From Bullifex porci (GTDB lineage: Bacteria; Spirochaetota; Spirochaetia; Sphaerochaetales; Sphaerochaetaceae), in the NCBI RefSeq assembly GCF_009695635.1, contig NZ_VUNN01000002.1, positions 124,001-188,000 of the forward strand: 64,000 nucleotides of DNA. Direction: 5' to 3'. This document shows positions 16,181 through 24,994 of this stretch, one piece after another (position 1 is the first letter of the stretch; each line of letters opens with the position of its first letter). The translations under genes were made by a program, and so were the position numbers. Under the pieces are notes generated by a model that searched no databases, was not told the origin of the DNA, and saw only the letters and a list, made by a program, of their open reading frames with translations.

Positions 16181-17518
16181 ATGGAAGATAATAAAAAGAA
16201 AATAGCCATAGTTGCTCTTGTTGTCTTTACGGTTTTTGCTATTGCAGCAATTACTGTAATTATATATTTAAATACAAAGCTAAATATTAAAGAAACTAAT
16301 ATTGAAGAGCCTCAAGTTATTACTAGTGAAGTTAAAAAAGTAGAAGAGACTAAGCCTACGTCTAGTAAATCTACTAATGCTACAGCCCATACTGTTCCAA
16401 CTACTCCTACTGCTCCAAAGGTAGCAGTTAAGGAAGAAGCTACTTCTTCAAAGACTGAAGAGGCTAAGCCTGTTATAGAAAAGAAAGCTGAACAAGAAGT
16501 AGTAGTTGATACTCCACCAGCTATAGTTGAAGAAATTAAGGATCCTAACTATGAGGATTTTAAATTCGTCCAAAATCTCGATATCTATGGTTATAATTGT
16601 GTTGTTACCTCAACAGATGGTATGACCACTATCACTTATCCATCAGAGCTAGTTCCTGTTGATTTCCTCCTCTATGTTGCTAAGGAGGTTGCAGAAGCTT
16701 ATCCTGAGGAGTGTAGCTATGTTACATTTGCTCTTGATAAGGACTTAATTATTTTAAGTTATCCTACTACCTTCACCGAATTTGATACTTGGCTATATTT
16801 AGATGTTTTAGCCGCTGATATTCCTATCTTTGCATCATGGCTATATGATGGAACCTATGAGAGTGTAAAGGTTGATGAAGCACCTCAAGAGGTATATGAA
16901 ACAGCTGTTCCTGCTGAAGCTGTAGCTGAGAGCAAGCCTGTTGAAATCCCATATGAGCCAGCAACTCCACTTCCTACAGCACAAGTAATTAGTAGTGTTG
17001 ATACCACAGAGCTAAAAGAGGATGAACAAAACACTGAAGTAATTGAAAAAGTTGCTGACAATAAGTCTATAGCTTTAAGTGGATATGTATCAGGTGGATA
17101 TGTTGGTAGCTATGTTGATAAGCTATCTAATGGTATTACCTTAGGTCTTGGCTTAGAGCTTGAGAACCTTGTTACCTTTGATAAGCTCTCTGTTGGTCTT
17201 GGCTTAGATGTTGGTCTTGAGCTATTTGATTACTACAATAATATACATACAGATTTAACCTTAAATGCAAGATATTTTATTAATCAAAAGCTATCAGTTG
17301 CAGGTAAGGTAGGTGCAAGACTCCTATTTGATGAAAATCCAAATAGTGGAATTTTCTCAATTGGAAAATATAATGCTCACTTTGGTTTAGTATTAGGAGC
17401 TGACGTAAGATATATGTTTAGTAAGCATATGGGCTTTGGCCTTGATCTAAGATACTCCTATCTACTAGATTTCGGCCATAGAGCTGAAGCTAAGGCTTAT
17501 TTTAGCTTTACCTTTTAG
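16181..17518 (+). CDS. Membrane-anchored protein with disordered linker and C-terminal beta-barrel-like domain
   Basis: 445 residues of unknown function. Residues 8-31 are a single hydrophobic helix with basic N-terminal flank and no clear signal-peptidase site. Residues 40-115 are a Thr/Pro/Lys/Glu-rich low-complexity linker. Residues 118-215 form a compact mixed alpha/beta region (NLDIYGYNCVVTSTDG onward). A second acidic linker leads to residues 295-445, a run of alternating strands rich in Gly and aromatic residues that ends in AKAYFSFTF, a typical outer-membrane barrel terminus. The layout suggests an inner-to-outer membrane link, or an uncleaved-looking signal on an outer-membrane protein. 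GAGG precedes the ATG. Confidence 0.7.
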   Translation: MEDNKKKIAIVALVVFTVFAIAAITVIIYLNTKLNIKETNIEEPQVITSEVKKVEETKPTSSKSTNATAHTVPTTPTAPKVAVKEEATSSKTEEAKPVIEKKAEQEVVVDTPPAIVEEIKDPNYEDFKFVQNLDIYGYNCVVTSTDGMTTITYPSELVPVDFLLYVAKEVAEAYPEECSYVTFALDKDLIILSYPTTFTEFDTWLYLDVLAADIPIFASWLYDGTYESVKVDEAPQEVYETAVPAEAVAESKPVEIPYEPATPLPTAQVISSVDTTELKEDEQNTEVIEKVADNKSIALSGYVSGGYVGSYVDKLSNGITLGLGLELENLVTFDKLSVGLGLDVGLELFDYYNNIHTDLTLNARYFINQKLSVAGKVGARLLFDENPNSGIFSIGKYNAHFGLVLGADVRYMFSKHMGFGLDLRYSYLLDFGHRAEAKAYFSFTF

Positions 17519-18521
17519 TCGAAGTAGCTAATTGACCACACGCTCCGCTTATGCTCCTACCCTTAGGCATGCGGAGCGTATAATTTATATGTAGACTATC
17601 AAGCTCTTTTGTGAATTCTCTTATCTCTGTGTTAGTAGGGGATTCATATTCAAGCTCATCAATAGGGTTCCAAGGTATTAAATTAACTACACACATTAAC
17701 CCTTTAGTAAAGCTTGATAGCTCTTTAGCAGCTTCCTTAGTAGTATTAACACCATGTAGCATACAATACTCTAATGTAATTCTTTTACCTGCTACGTGCT
17801 GGAATCCTATTAGAGCTCTTTTGAGCTCTGTTAATGGATAGCTTCTATTAACCTTCATTATTCTAGAGCGTAAATCATTATTTGCTGATACAAGAGATAC
17901 AGCGAGTCTAATACCAAGATTTAACTCAGTAAGCTTATTAATTCCTGGAACTAGTCCTGATGTACTAATAGTCATCCTACGCATAGAAATATTAAAGCCT
18001 TCAGGACGGTGGAACTCTGAAATAGCACTCATTAGTGGTCCAAAGTTATGAAGAGGCTCTCCCATACCCATGAATACTATATGTGTAATATCCTCTGCTA
18101 ATGTTCTTAGGTGTACCATTTGTTCAACTATTTCATAGTCCTCTAGGTTTCTTACTAACCCCATAGTTCCAGTTTTACAAAATGAGCATCCCATCGCGCA
18201 TCCAACTTGAGATGATATACAAGCAGTTTTTCTATCATCTCCATCTCTTAGCATTACACACTCAACTAATGCGCCATCGTGGAGCTCAATTAAAAGCTTA
18301 GTTGCGCTATCGGCTTTTTGAGTCTTTACAATCTTAGATGAGATTACACTAGGAAATTCCTCTGTTAAACGATCTCTAATCTTTTTGGAGACATCACTCA
18401 TAAGAGAGTAATCTGTTACACCCTTTATAAGCCAAGAATATATCTGCTTTGCTTGATAGCTCTTCTCAAGCTTTAATATTTTAACTAACTCAGCTGGACC
18501 TTTAGCATATAAACTTTTCAT
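17508..18521 (-). CDS. rlmN: Dual-specificity 23S rRNA/tRNA adenine-C2 methyltransferase RlmN
   Basis: A 337-residue radical SAM enzyme that methylates A2503 of 23S rRNA and A37 of tRNAs. The cluster motif CAMGCSFCKTG gives C108, C112 and C115; the glycine-rich GMGEPLHNF block and the methylation cysteine C328 in SGACGQL are present. The length is close to the family norm. It is convergent with the membrane-anchored barrel gene and overlaps it by 11 bases at the 3' end. GAGG precedes its ATG, with TATAAT further upstream. Confidence 0.95.
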   Translation of the reverse strand: MKSLYAKGPAELVKILKLEKSYQAKQIYSWLIKGVTDYSLMSDVSKKIRDRLTEEFPSVISSKIVKTQKADSATKLLIELHDGALVECVMLRDGDDRKTACISSQVGCAMGCSFCKTGTMGLVRNLEDYEIVEQMVHLRTLAEDITHIVFMGMGEPLHNFGPLMSAISEFHRPEGFNISMRRMTISTSGLVPGINKLTELNLGIRLAVSLVSANNDLRSRIMKVNRSYPLTELKRALIGFQHVAGKRITLEYCMLHGVNTTKEAAKELSSFTKGLMCVVNLIPWNPIDELEYESPTNTEIREFTKELDSLHINYTLRMPKGRSISGACGQLATSTKR

Positions 18522-18710
18522 GATTAACCTCTTAATTAAAGCAATTATAACAACTATATTAAACTTTGTGAATTTTTAGCTAAAGTTGACAAAATAAATT
18601 AAAAATGTAAAAAATAAGATTAAAGGTGTAACCTTTATATTTTTTATTCGTTGTCTTAATGGATAAAAGATATTATCTTTGAAAAAGACTATTTTTAATA
18701 GGAGATTTTA

Positions 18711-19214
18711 ATGAAAAAGAGATTAGTATTAGTAGCACTTATTGCTCTTTGTCTCGTAGCTCCAGTATTTGCAGCTGACAATTACTCAGGAGTAGCTAAG
18801 AAGGATTCTGTTGGTCTTGGTCTTAACCTTGGTACTAACACTGGTGTTGGCTTCCGCTATGGAATGGGTGATTTCGATATCCTCGCAAATATCGGTCTCA
18901 ATTTATTCAAGCTTAATCCTCTTACACTCTCAGGAGATGTAGCTGCATCATACAACGTTTACACAATCGACGGTGGAAAGAACCTTCAGTTCCCTATCAC
19001 AGTTGGTGCAGGTGTTAAGACTGGCTTCAGATTTGGTGATAATTTCGGTTTTGACCTCTCTGTTTTAGTACCAGTAGGTATTGAGTACACATTCTCTAAC
19101 GTACCTATCACATTGTACTTACGCTTAGCTCCAGGAGTACAACTCTTTAAGAATACTGATTTTAAAGTTGGTTTTGACTTCGCTGGTTACGTTGGTGCTC
19201 TTTGGAACTTCTAA
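18711..19214 (+). CDS. Small outer-membrane beta-barrel protein
   Basis: 167 residues with a classic signal peptide (MKKRLVLVALIALCLVAPVFA, cleavage near residue 21) and a mature part of about 145 residues made of alternating Gly/aromatic strands (GLGLNLGTNTGVGFRYG, FDLSVLVPVGIEYTF) ending in YVGALWNF. This is the size of an eight-stranded barrel. Codon use is richer in C-ending codons than the neighbours, as seen in highly expressed genes. AGGAG precedes the ATG and a terminator follows, so it is a single-gene unit. The specific function is unknown. Confidence 0.78.
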   Translation: MKKRLVLVALIALCLVAPVFAADNYSGVAKKDSVGLGLNLGTNTGVGFRYGMGDFDILANIGLNLFKLNPLTLSGDVAASYNVYTIDGGKNLQFPITVGAGVKTGFRFGDNFGFDLSVLVPVGIEYTFSNVPITLYLRLAPGVQLFKNTDFKVGFDFAGYVGALWNF

Positions 19215-19234
19215 TAGTTTAGAGAATCAAAATG

Positions 19235-19278
19235 GAGACTTCAAAATAGAGAAATCTAATTTGAGGTCTCTATTTTTT
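19235..19278 (+). terminator. Intrinsic terminator after the small barrel gene
   Basis: GAGACTTCAAA and TTTGAGGTCTC pair with one mismatch across a 14-base loop; a T-rich run (TATTTTTTT) follows. Confidence 0.75.
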
Positions 19279-19464
19279 TACATATTTTTACTAACCAATT
19301 CAAAATACGAGATATTTTGTAAAAGAAAAATAAATAAAAAGTACACAATATTCATAAATATTTTTGAATATATAGTAATTCTATATAAAATATATAAAAA
19401 TACAACAACTTTTGACTTAATAGTAGCATTGGTGTATCATTGATACCATCAACGGGGAAATAGA

Positions 19465-20679
19465 TTGAAAAAATTACTTACAACAATAATATTAGTGTGC
19501 CTGCTACCACTATTGGTTTTTGCAGATTCTTTTACATTTAGTACTTCAATAAATGGGGTTAGTGGTGGAGCAAACGGATTTGGAAAGGGGTTGTTCCCAT
19601 TAGGAACTAGCTATTCACATGCTAAATCCTTCTCCCTATTAGGCGAAAAGTTTCCAGCATCTACATTTAATATATCGATAGATTTTGGATTTGGGGATAA
19701 CTGGATACCAGATGCATACACCTATGATGGTGGTATCCCATATTGGTCAATGACTGTTAATGAAAGATGGTCTCCAGAAATAGCATCATCATTCGTCAGT
19801 GGAAGATACTTTAATCCTAGAGGAAATTTATACTTGTATTTGCAACAGGGCTTTGGTACTAATCCAGTAGCTAAAGGTGGTAATTTAGTTGATATACGCC
19901 TTGCATTTAATACTAAATATTCTTTAGCACTAGAAGGAAATCCTTTCCTAAAAGATGTAAATTATCTCTCCTTTGTAAATCCAGATGGAACTCCAAAAGC
20001 TCCATTTGGACCTGGAACAACACTTCCTAGTATTCCTTGGCTCCAAGATAATAGAATTGCTGTAAATAATAATTTAGCATTATCAACATATTGGAATTTA
20101 AATAAATGGACTGGAACTGATGCATATGACGGTGCATATGCAGAGTTAACTCTAGAATATGGTCCATCATGGCTTGCTAATACAATTACTCCAAAAGGAA
20201 CTATTTCAAACTACTGGAAAGCTTATGCATATTTAGAAGAAAAGTTAACTCTTTTCTCAACTAGACAAGAAAATGGAATGAACTGGGCTACAATGTATGT
20301 TGGGCACAGTAATAGCTATTCATACGTTGGTGGAGATGTTGTTCCAGAAAATAAGATTCCTGGAGATAGATTGAGAAATACTTTTTCAGATAGAATATGG
20401 TTACATTTTGCAGGTCCTCATTTTATTGCTGGGGATTGTTACACATATATTGAATTAGGAATTTCAAATACAGTTTACTGGGGCAATGTTGTAAATGAAG
20501 TATCCCAAAAAACTAAATCAATTGAGCTACAAAGTAGTCTTAATGGATTATTCCATTTAAGGTTATTTGGCTTCATTCGTTTTGACTATTCCTTTGGTTA
20601 TGTATTTAATAGAGGTCTTTATGCTGCTGGTCCATATTGGTGGCAAGCTGCAGAAGTATCATTCTATGTTACAGTATGA
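19465..20679 (+). CDS. Secreted/outer-membrane protein, first of a four-gene envelope operon
   Basis: 404 residues. The start is TTG 19465 with GGGGAAA upstream. Signal peptide MKKLLTTIILVCLLPLLVFA with cleavage after about residue 20. The mature part has many Gly/aromatic strands and ends in AAEVSFYVTV, in keeping with a beta-barrel, but no named family is recognised. The next gene begins 11 bases after its stop and shares its general pattern (SWC or NWA near VGHSN, R-x-W/Y-L-x-x-x-GP strands), so the two are probably distant paralogues. AT-rich DNA with no gene lies between the preceding terminator and this start. Confidence 0.7.
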   Translation: MKKLLTTIILVCLLPLLVFADSFTFSTSINGVSGGANGFGKGLFPLGTSYSHAKSFSLLGEKFPASTFNISIDFGFGDNWIPDAYTYDGGIPYWSMTVNERWSPEIASSFVSGRYFNPRGNLYLYLQQGFGTNPVAKGGNLVDIRLAFNTKYSLALEGNPFLKDVNYLSFVNPDGTPKAPFGPGTTLPSIPWLQDNRIAVNNNLALSTYWNLNKWTGTDAYDGAYAELTLEYGPSWLANTITPKGTISNYWKAYAYLEEKLTLFSTRQENGMNWATMYVGHSNSYSYVGGDVVPENKIPGDRLRNTFSDRIWLHFAGPHFIAGDCYTYIELGISNTVYWGNVVNEVSQKTKSIELQSSLNGLFHLRLFGFIRFDYSFGYVFNRGLYAAGPYWWQAAEVSFYVTV

Positions 20680-20690
20680 GGAGTAAAGAG

Positions 20691-21884
20691 ATGAAAAAGA
20701 TACTATTACTGACTATTTTATTAACAATTCTTGCTCTTCCTGTTTTCTCAATTGGATTTGGTTATCATATTCTTGAAGTGAGAAGTGAACCAGAGTTTGC
20801 AAATGGAACTTTTCCTTCATCAATAAAATATCAATTTAATTTCCCTGTTCCTGATTTTATTGGTGGAAATATTACAGAGCTTACCTTCCGTTTGGATAAT
20901 GGACTAATTTATAGATCTTTAGATCAAGATCCTGTAACAGGAAAGTATTATTCAAAATACCCTGAGCTGTTAGCTAGTGCGGGCTTTGAAGAGGGACAGA
21001 GAAGAGATTATAGTGTTCAATTTGATGAGTTTGCACTTATATTCTCACAAGGTATTTTAAAAACTCCTCTTTCTGATAAGGATTTATTTAGAATAGAAGC
21101 TTCCTTTGGTGGTAGATTTGAGAATGCTTTTGAAAGATTATTCTTTATGTATAACGAAGATAATACTTCTGGTGTTTTTAATAGTTCTTATAATGTTCCA
21201 AGATTTCCATCCGAAGTATGGAACGCATATCCAGAATTAGCTAAAAAGGATGATGGTCTACGTTCAACATTGACAACTTTCTTAAACTGTGGGTTTGATA
21301 TCAATCTATTAAGAGATGAAATTGTAAAGAAAAATGGAATTAAGCTTTCTGCTGAATATAGATATTCTCCTAAGAGCTTACCACTTAGTGATGGAAAGGC
21401 TGACTTTAATAGATTAACAGTAAAGCTTGAAGGAGCTCTTACTTTATTTACTATTAAGCAATCAAATGGCTATAGCTGGTGCAGTACTGTTATTGGAGTT
21501 GATGTAACATATAGAAATATTAAGGGTAGTATTGTTCCTGCTTATGCTACAAGTGGGGAAATATTTGGTATCATTCCACCAAGAACAGAACAAAATATTT
21601 ATGGTAGACTATATTTAACAATATTTGGACCACAAATTAAGGCAAAGGATTTATATCCATTTTTTACAATATTTAATGATTTTGCATTAAGTAAGGGTAG
21701 AGTAATTAATAGCCAAGAAGATGAAGTAATAAAAGAATATGCATTAAGCTATGGTATTAAGGCTGAATTAGTTATTTATAACTTTGCAAATATATTCTAT
21801 GAAATAGGATATGTTTATAAAAATGTATTTAATAATAGTCCTTACCAAGTACAAGCTAAATTTGGAATTACAGTAGGAGTATAG
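20691..21884 (+). CDS. Secreted/outer-membrane protein, paralogue of upstream gene
   Basis: 397 residues from ATG 20691, which follows GAGGAGTAAAG; a longer frame from 20637 lies inside the upstream gene and is rejected. Signal peptide MKKILLLTILLTILALPVFS. The mature part is predicted mostly beta, with GRLYLTIFGPQIKAKDLYPF matching the R-x-W-L-H-F-x-GPHFIAGD region of the upstream protein in layout, and it ends in QVQAKFGITVGV. Function unknown; probably an outer-membrane barrel. Confidence 0.7.
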   Translation: MKKILLLTILLTILALPVFSIGFGYHILEVRSEPEFANGTFPSSIKYQFNFPVPDFIGGNITELTFRLDNGLIYRSLDQDPVTGKYYSKYPELLASAGFEEGQRRDYSVQFDEFALIFSQGILKTPLSDKDLFRIEASFGGRFENAFERLFFMYNEDNTSGVFNSSYNVPRFPSEVWNAYPELAKKDDGLRSTLTTFLNCGFDINLLRDEIVKKNGIKLSAEYRYSPKSLPLSDGKADFNRLTVKLEGALTLFTIKQSNGYSWCSTVIGVDVTYRNIKGSIVPAYATSGEIFGIIPPRTEQNIYGRLYLTIFGPQIKAKDLYPFFTIFNDFALSKGRVINSQEDEVIKEYALSYGIKAELVIYNFANIFYEIGYVYKNVFNNSPYQVQAKFGITVGV

Positions 21885-21888
21885 TAAT

Positions 21889-22563
21889 ATGAAGAGATTA
21901 ATTACAATTTTATTTTTGATATCTATTTCTACGGTGTTATTTGCAGCTCCTTCAACGTATTTCAAAGTAGACTATGATATTTCTTATGATAGTAATGTGT
22001 ATTCTGAGCCTCTTCCAAGACATGCAGATGTCAATTGGTTAAATGGCAAGGTTAGTGAGCCATATTTTAAAAGATTAAACCACGGAATATCATTAACTGT
22101 AGATCAATATTTCTCTCCAAAGGGAAGAACTGGGTTATCAATTAATGCTAAGATAGGAAATGCCTTTAAGTGCGATGACTTTATTCCAGAGGGAGACTTT
22201 AGTTCTGCAACCTGGGAGTATGTTAAGCATGATGGCTTAGAAGATGAAAAGCTTAAGGTTTTTCTGTCTATTGGACCAATATTTAGAGCGCAGTTTGGAA
22301 AATTTGATTTAGGTATTGCATTACGTGGTTCCGCTGGTAGCTTCGATTTGTTCGTGGATGGTGTAATAGTAGGTATTCAAGCAGAGCCTTATGTTAATGT
22401 ATTTTTTAATGACTCTATATTCTTAAATATTGGTGCTTACTTTGATGCACATCTTATGTACTTATATACTAAGCACGAAGATTTATGGTTTAAGGATGGT
22501 TATACAGCTATTTCGATGGGTGCTTTTGTTGGCGTTGGAATAAAGCTGGGAGAAAGAGGTTGA
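21889..22563 (+). CDS. Secreted/outer-membrane protein of unknown function
   Basis: 224 residues. Signal peptide MKRLITILFLISISTVLFA. The mature part has beta-strand periodicity (GLSINAKIGNAFK, FDLGIALRGSAGSFDLF) and ends in GAFVGVGIKLGERG. It starts four bases after the preceding stop, so it is co-transcribed. No family recognised. Confidence 0.68.
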   Translation: MKRLITILFLISISTVLFAAPSTYFKVDYDISYDSNVYSEPLPRHADVNWLNGKVSEPYFKRLNHGISLTVDQYFSPKGRTGLSINAKIGNAFKCDDFIPEGDFSSATWEYVKHDGLEDEKLKVFLSIGPIFRAQFGKFDLGIALRGSAGSFDLFVDGVIVGIQAEPYVNVFFNDSIFLNIGAYFDAHLMYLYTKHEDLWFKDGYTAISMGAFVGVGIKLGERG

Positions 22564-22565
22564 AA

Positions 22566-23192
22566 ATGAAAAAGATAATTTGTTTACTATTAATTCTATT
22601 TACATTATTACCTCTAGTAGCAGCACCAGAGGTCTGGGGCGGAATTTCATTAACCTCTGGAAGGAACTACTTTTCATCTGAGTTAAAGGAAGCATTAACA
22701 GTTAACCCAATGTATAATGGTGTAAAGAGAATTAATACGCTTGGTCCAAGTGCTGATATAGCATTATTCCCTTTTTCACAGTTTAGAATTGGTGCAGTAG
22801 GTTCTGCAGAAATTGGTATTACAATAGGAAAAGATATTGAAGGAAAGGGATTTGAAGGATATATCTCTCGCCACTTTGATAATAGCTTTGAATATAGCTA
22901 TGGCTTAGCATATTACCAACTATTTAGTAATGATACTTGGGGCTTCTTTGCTGATGCAAGATTCTATAAGAAGACTTATAGTTTTGCTACTAGTAATGAA
23001 AAAAATGATAAGCATGAAGTATTTGAAATTACAAAGCTAGAGGAATCTGGAATTAATGCAAGTATTGGATTCCTTGCTAAGATGAAGCATAGCTACTTTA
23101 AAATGGGCTTTAAGTATGAAATGCCTCGTTCATATACAAAAAACGATGGCTGGAGACTTGATATCTTTGCAGGTGGCGGTTTCTGCTTCTAA
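22566..23192 (+). CDS. Secreted/outer-membrane protein of unknown function
   Basis: 208 residues from ATG 22566 (AGAGG upstream); a TTG two codons earlier is possible. Signal peptide MKKIICLLLILFTLLPLVAA. The mature part is barrel-like (FRIGAVGSAEIGITIG, YFKMGFKYEMPRSYT) and ends in GWRLDIFAGGGFCF, with a C-terminal Phe. It starts just after the preceding stop. Function unknown. Confidence 0.68.
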   Translation: MKKIICLLLILFTLLPLVAAPEVWGGISLTSGRNYFSSELKEALTVNPMYNGVKRINTLGPSADIALFPFSQFRIGAVGSAEIGITIGKDIEGKGFEGYISRHFDNSFEYSYGLAYYQLFSNDTWGFFADARFYKKTYSFATSNEKNDKHEVFEITKLEESGINASIGFLAKMKHSYFKMGFKYEMPRSYTKNDGWRLDIFAGGGFCF

Positions 23193-23216
23193 TATTTTAT
23201 AGAGGACTATAATAAA

Positions 23217-24953
23217 ATGAGAAAAGCTGTTTTAGTATTTTTATTAGCTTTAGTTTGTTTATCATCATTATTTGCTAACAATGGTCAAAAGACCTATCTC
23301 ATGAGTGATGATGTATGGAAGATGGTTGATAAGATATGTAGGATGAATGGAGTGCTTGGTCCAACACCTATTTCGCCTTCAACTGAAGCAGAGCTACTAA
23401 CAGCTCTTTCTCGTTTAGATTACAATAAATTAAATAATGATAGTAAAGTGTTATACGATAGAATTGTAGCTAAGCTTGATTCTACAAAGGGGTGGGCTTA
23501 TAAGGATGAGAAGCTTACCTTAGATCCTTCTATTTCAATTAATCCTCAGATTTATCTATTTAATAATACAAATAATACTTATGGGGAAGAATTCTTTATG
23601 CAATATAAGGATAGGGACCAGCTTCTATCAATAGATTTAGAAGCCTCTATCTATGATAATATCTATTTAGATTTTCATTATTCCTTTATGGATACTCCTA
23701 CAACCTTTGACTTAGGTAGTGATGGTAAACAGATTACAGGTTATTACTTCCATAACTTTAGTAATTTTGCAACTTTCTTTAATGTTGCGATGAATAATGA
23801 TATAACTGGATTATTTTCTGGAAATAAAGGTAATACAGTTACTCGTATCTTTTCATATCAGCCAACTAAGGTTGGTGGTTCCTTTGGTAATGATTATTTT
23901 AATCTATTTATCGGTAGAACAAGACAAGCCTTTGGAAATGGTGTTACAGGAAACTTAATTATTGGAGACAACTTTACATATCAAGAGGTTGCTAAATTAA
24001 GTGTATTTACTAACATTTTCTCTTATCATTTATCATTAACACACTATGATAATGCAGAAAAGGGCGAATCCTTTAGATTTGATACTAAGCATCAAAGTAG
24101 AACAATTCAAAGATTAGACTTTAATATTAATAACAAATTAAGATTTGCTATTAATATTGGTGCTCATATTTATTCAAACTCAATGTTTGATTGGCGAATG
24201 ATAATGCCAATGATGCTTGTCCATAACTGGAATAATAATAGTGAGAAAACTGTACTAGCTCCAGGAGATGAGATCAATAATATTTTAGGCCTAGAAGCAG
24301 AATGGATAATAAATAGAAAAATAATGTTGACAGCTCAAGTAGCAATTGACCAATTTAGATTACCTGTTGAAAATGAAAGTGTAGTTCCATCTGCATTTGG
24401 AGTATTAGTTAATTCTAAATATATTACTCCTGTAAAGAATGGAATATTTGACTCTTGGCTTGAGCTAGTTTATACAAATCCATATCTTTATCTTAATTAT
24501 AAATCAGATAGTTTAAATCCTGATTATGGTCTTGACCATATTGCAGGCTATTACTGGGCACAAAGCGGAAAGGGTGAGCTTAATTATTTAGGGCACTCAT
24601 TTGGTCCTGATACAATTGCAATCTCTATTGGTACAGAGTTTATTTCTAACAGTAACTACGATATTTCAGCTTCACTCTTATATAAGATCCACGGAGAAAA
24701 GGGAATAGAGTATAGCTACTGGCCAAAGCAGAATCAATCAAATGCTGTTGAGATTGGAAAAGAAGTTTCTACTCCATCTGGTGTAGCTGAGCATACAGTA
24801 GAGTGTACTATTTCTGGAAGCTATAAGCTTAATAATGACCTTTCATTTAATGGTTCAGTACTTAATAGAATGCAGTGGAACTATCATAATATCAAAGGTG
24901 AAACAAAGTATAGTATTCAAACTTCCTTTGGTTTAAGGTGGATAATCATATAA
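23217..24953 (+). CDS. Wzi-like outer-membrane protein (paralogue 1)
   Basis: 578 residues with signal peptide MRKAVLVFLLALVCLSSLFA. An N-terminal helical part (about 25-95, VWKMVDKICRMNGVLGPTPI) is followed by a large barrel. The segment FIGRTRQAFGNGVTGNLIIG resembles the G-R-x-R-x-x-W-G-x-G-x-x-G-x-L-L-x-S block of capsule-assembly Wzi proteins, which bind capsule at the outer membrane. It ends in TSFGLRWIII. It is the first of four paralogues in a row, all directly before a glycan locus. The Wzi assignment is by motif and context. Confidence 0.66.
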   Translation: MRKAVLVFLLALVCLSSLFANNGQKTYLMSDDVWKMVDKICRMNGVLGPTPISPSTEAELLTALSRLDYNKLNNDSKVLYDRIVAKLDSTKGWAYKDEKLTLDPSISINPQIYLFNNTNNTYGEEFFMQYKDRDQLLSIDLEASIYDNIYLDFHYSFMDTPTTFDLGSDGKQITGYYFHNFSNFATFFNVAMNNDITGLFSGNKGNTVTRIFSYQPTKVGGSFGNDYFNLFIGRTRQAFGNGVTGNLIIGDNFTYQEVAKLSVFTNIFSYHLSLTHYDNAEKGESFRFDTKHQSRTIQRLDFNINNKLRFAINIGAHIYSNSMFDWRMIMPMMLVHNWNNNSEKTVLAPGDEINNILGLEAEWIINRKIMLTAQVAIDQFRLPVENESVVPSAFGVLVNSKYITPVKNGIFDSWLELVYTNPYLYLNYKSDSLNPDYGLDHIAGYYWAQSGKGELNYLGHSFGPDTIAISIGTEFISNSNYDISASLLYKIHGEKGIEYSYWPKQNQSNAVEIGKEVSTPSGVAEHTVECTISGSYKLNNDLSFNGSVLNRMQWNYHNIKGETKYSIQTSFGLRWIII

Positions 24954-24994
24954 TTTTTGTATAAAGAAAAATAATTACATGTTAGAATGGTTGT

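Noticed and set aside
19168-19443. Possible 91-residue gene after the small barrel protein
   Set aside because: It overlaps the barrel gene in another frame, runs through its terminator, and has low-complexity AT-derived sequence without a ribosome site.
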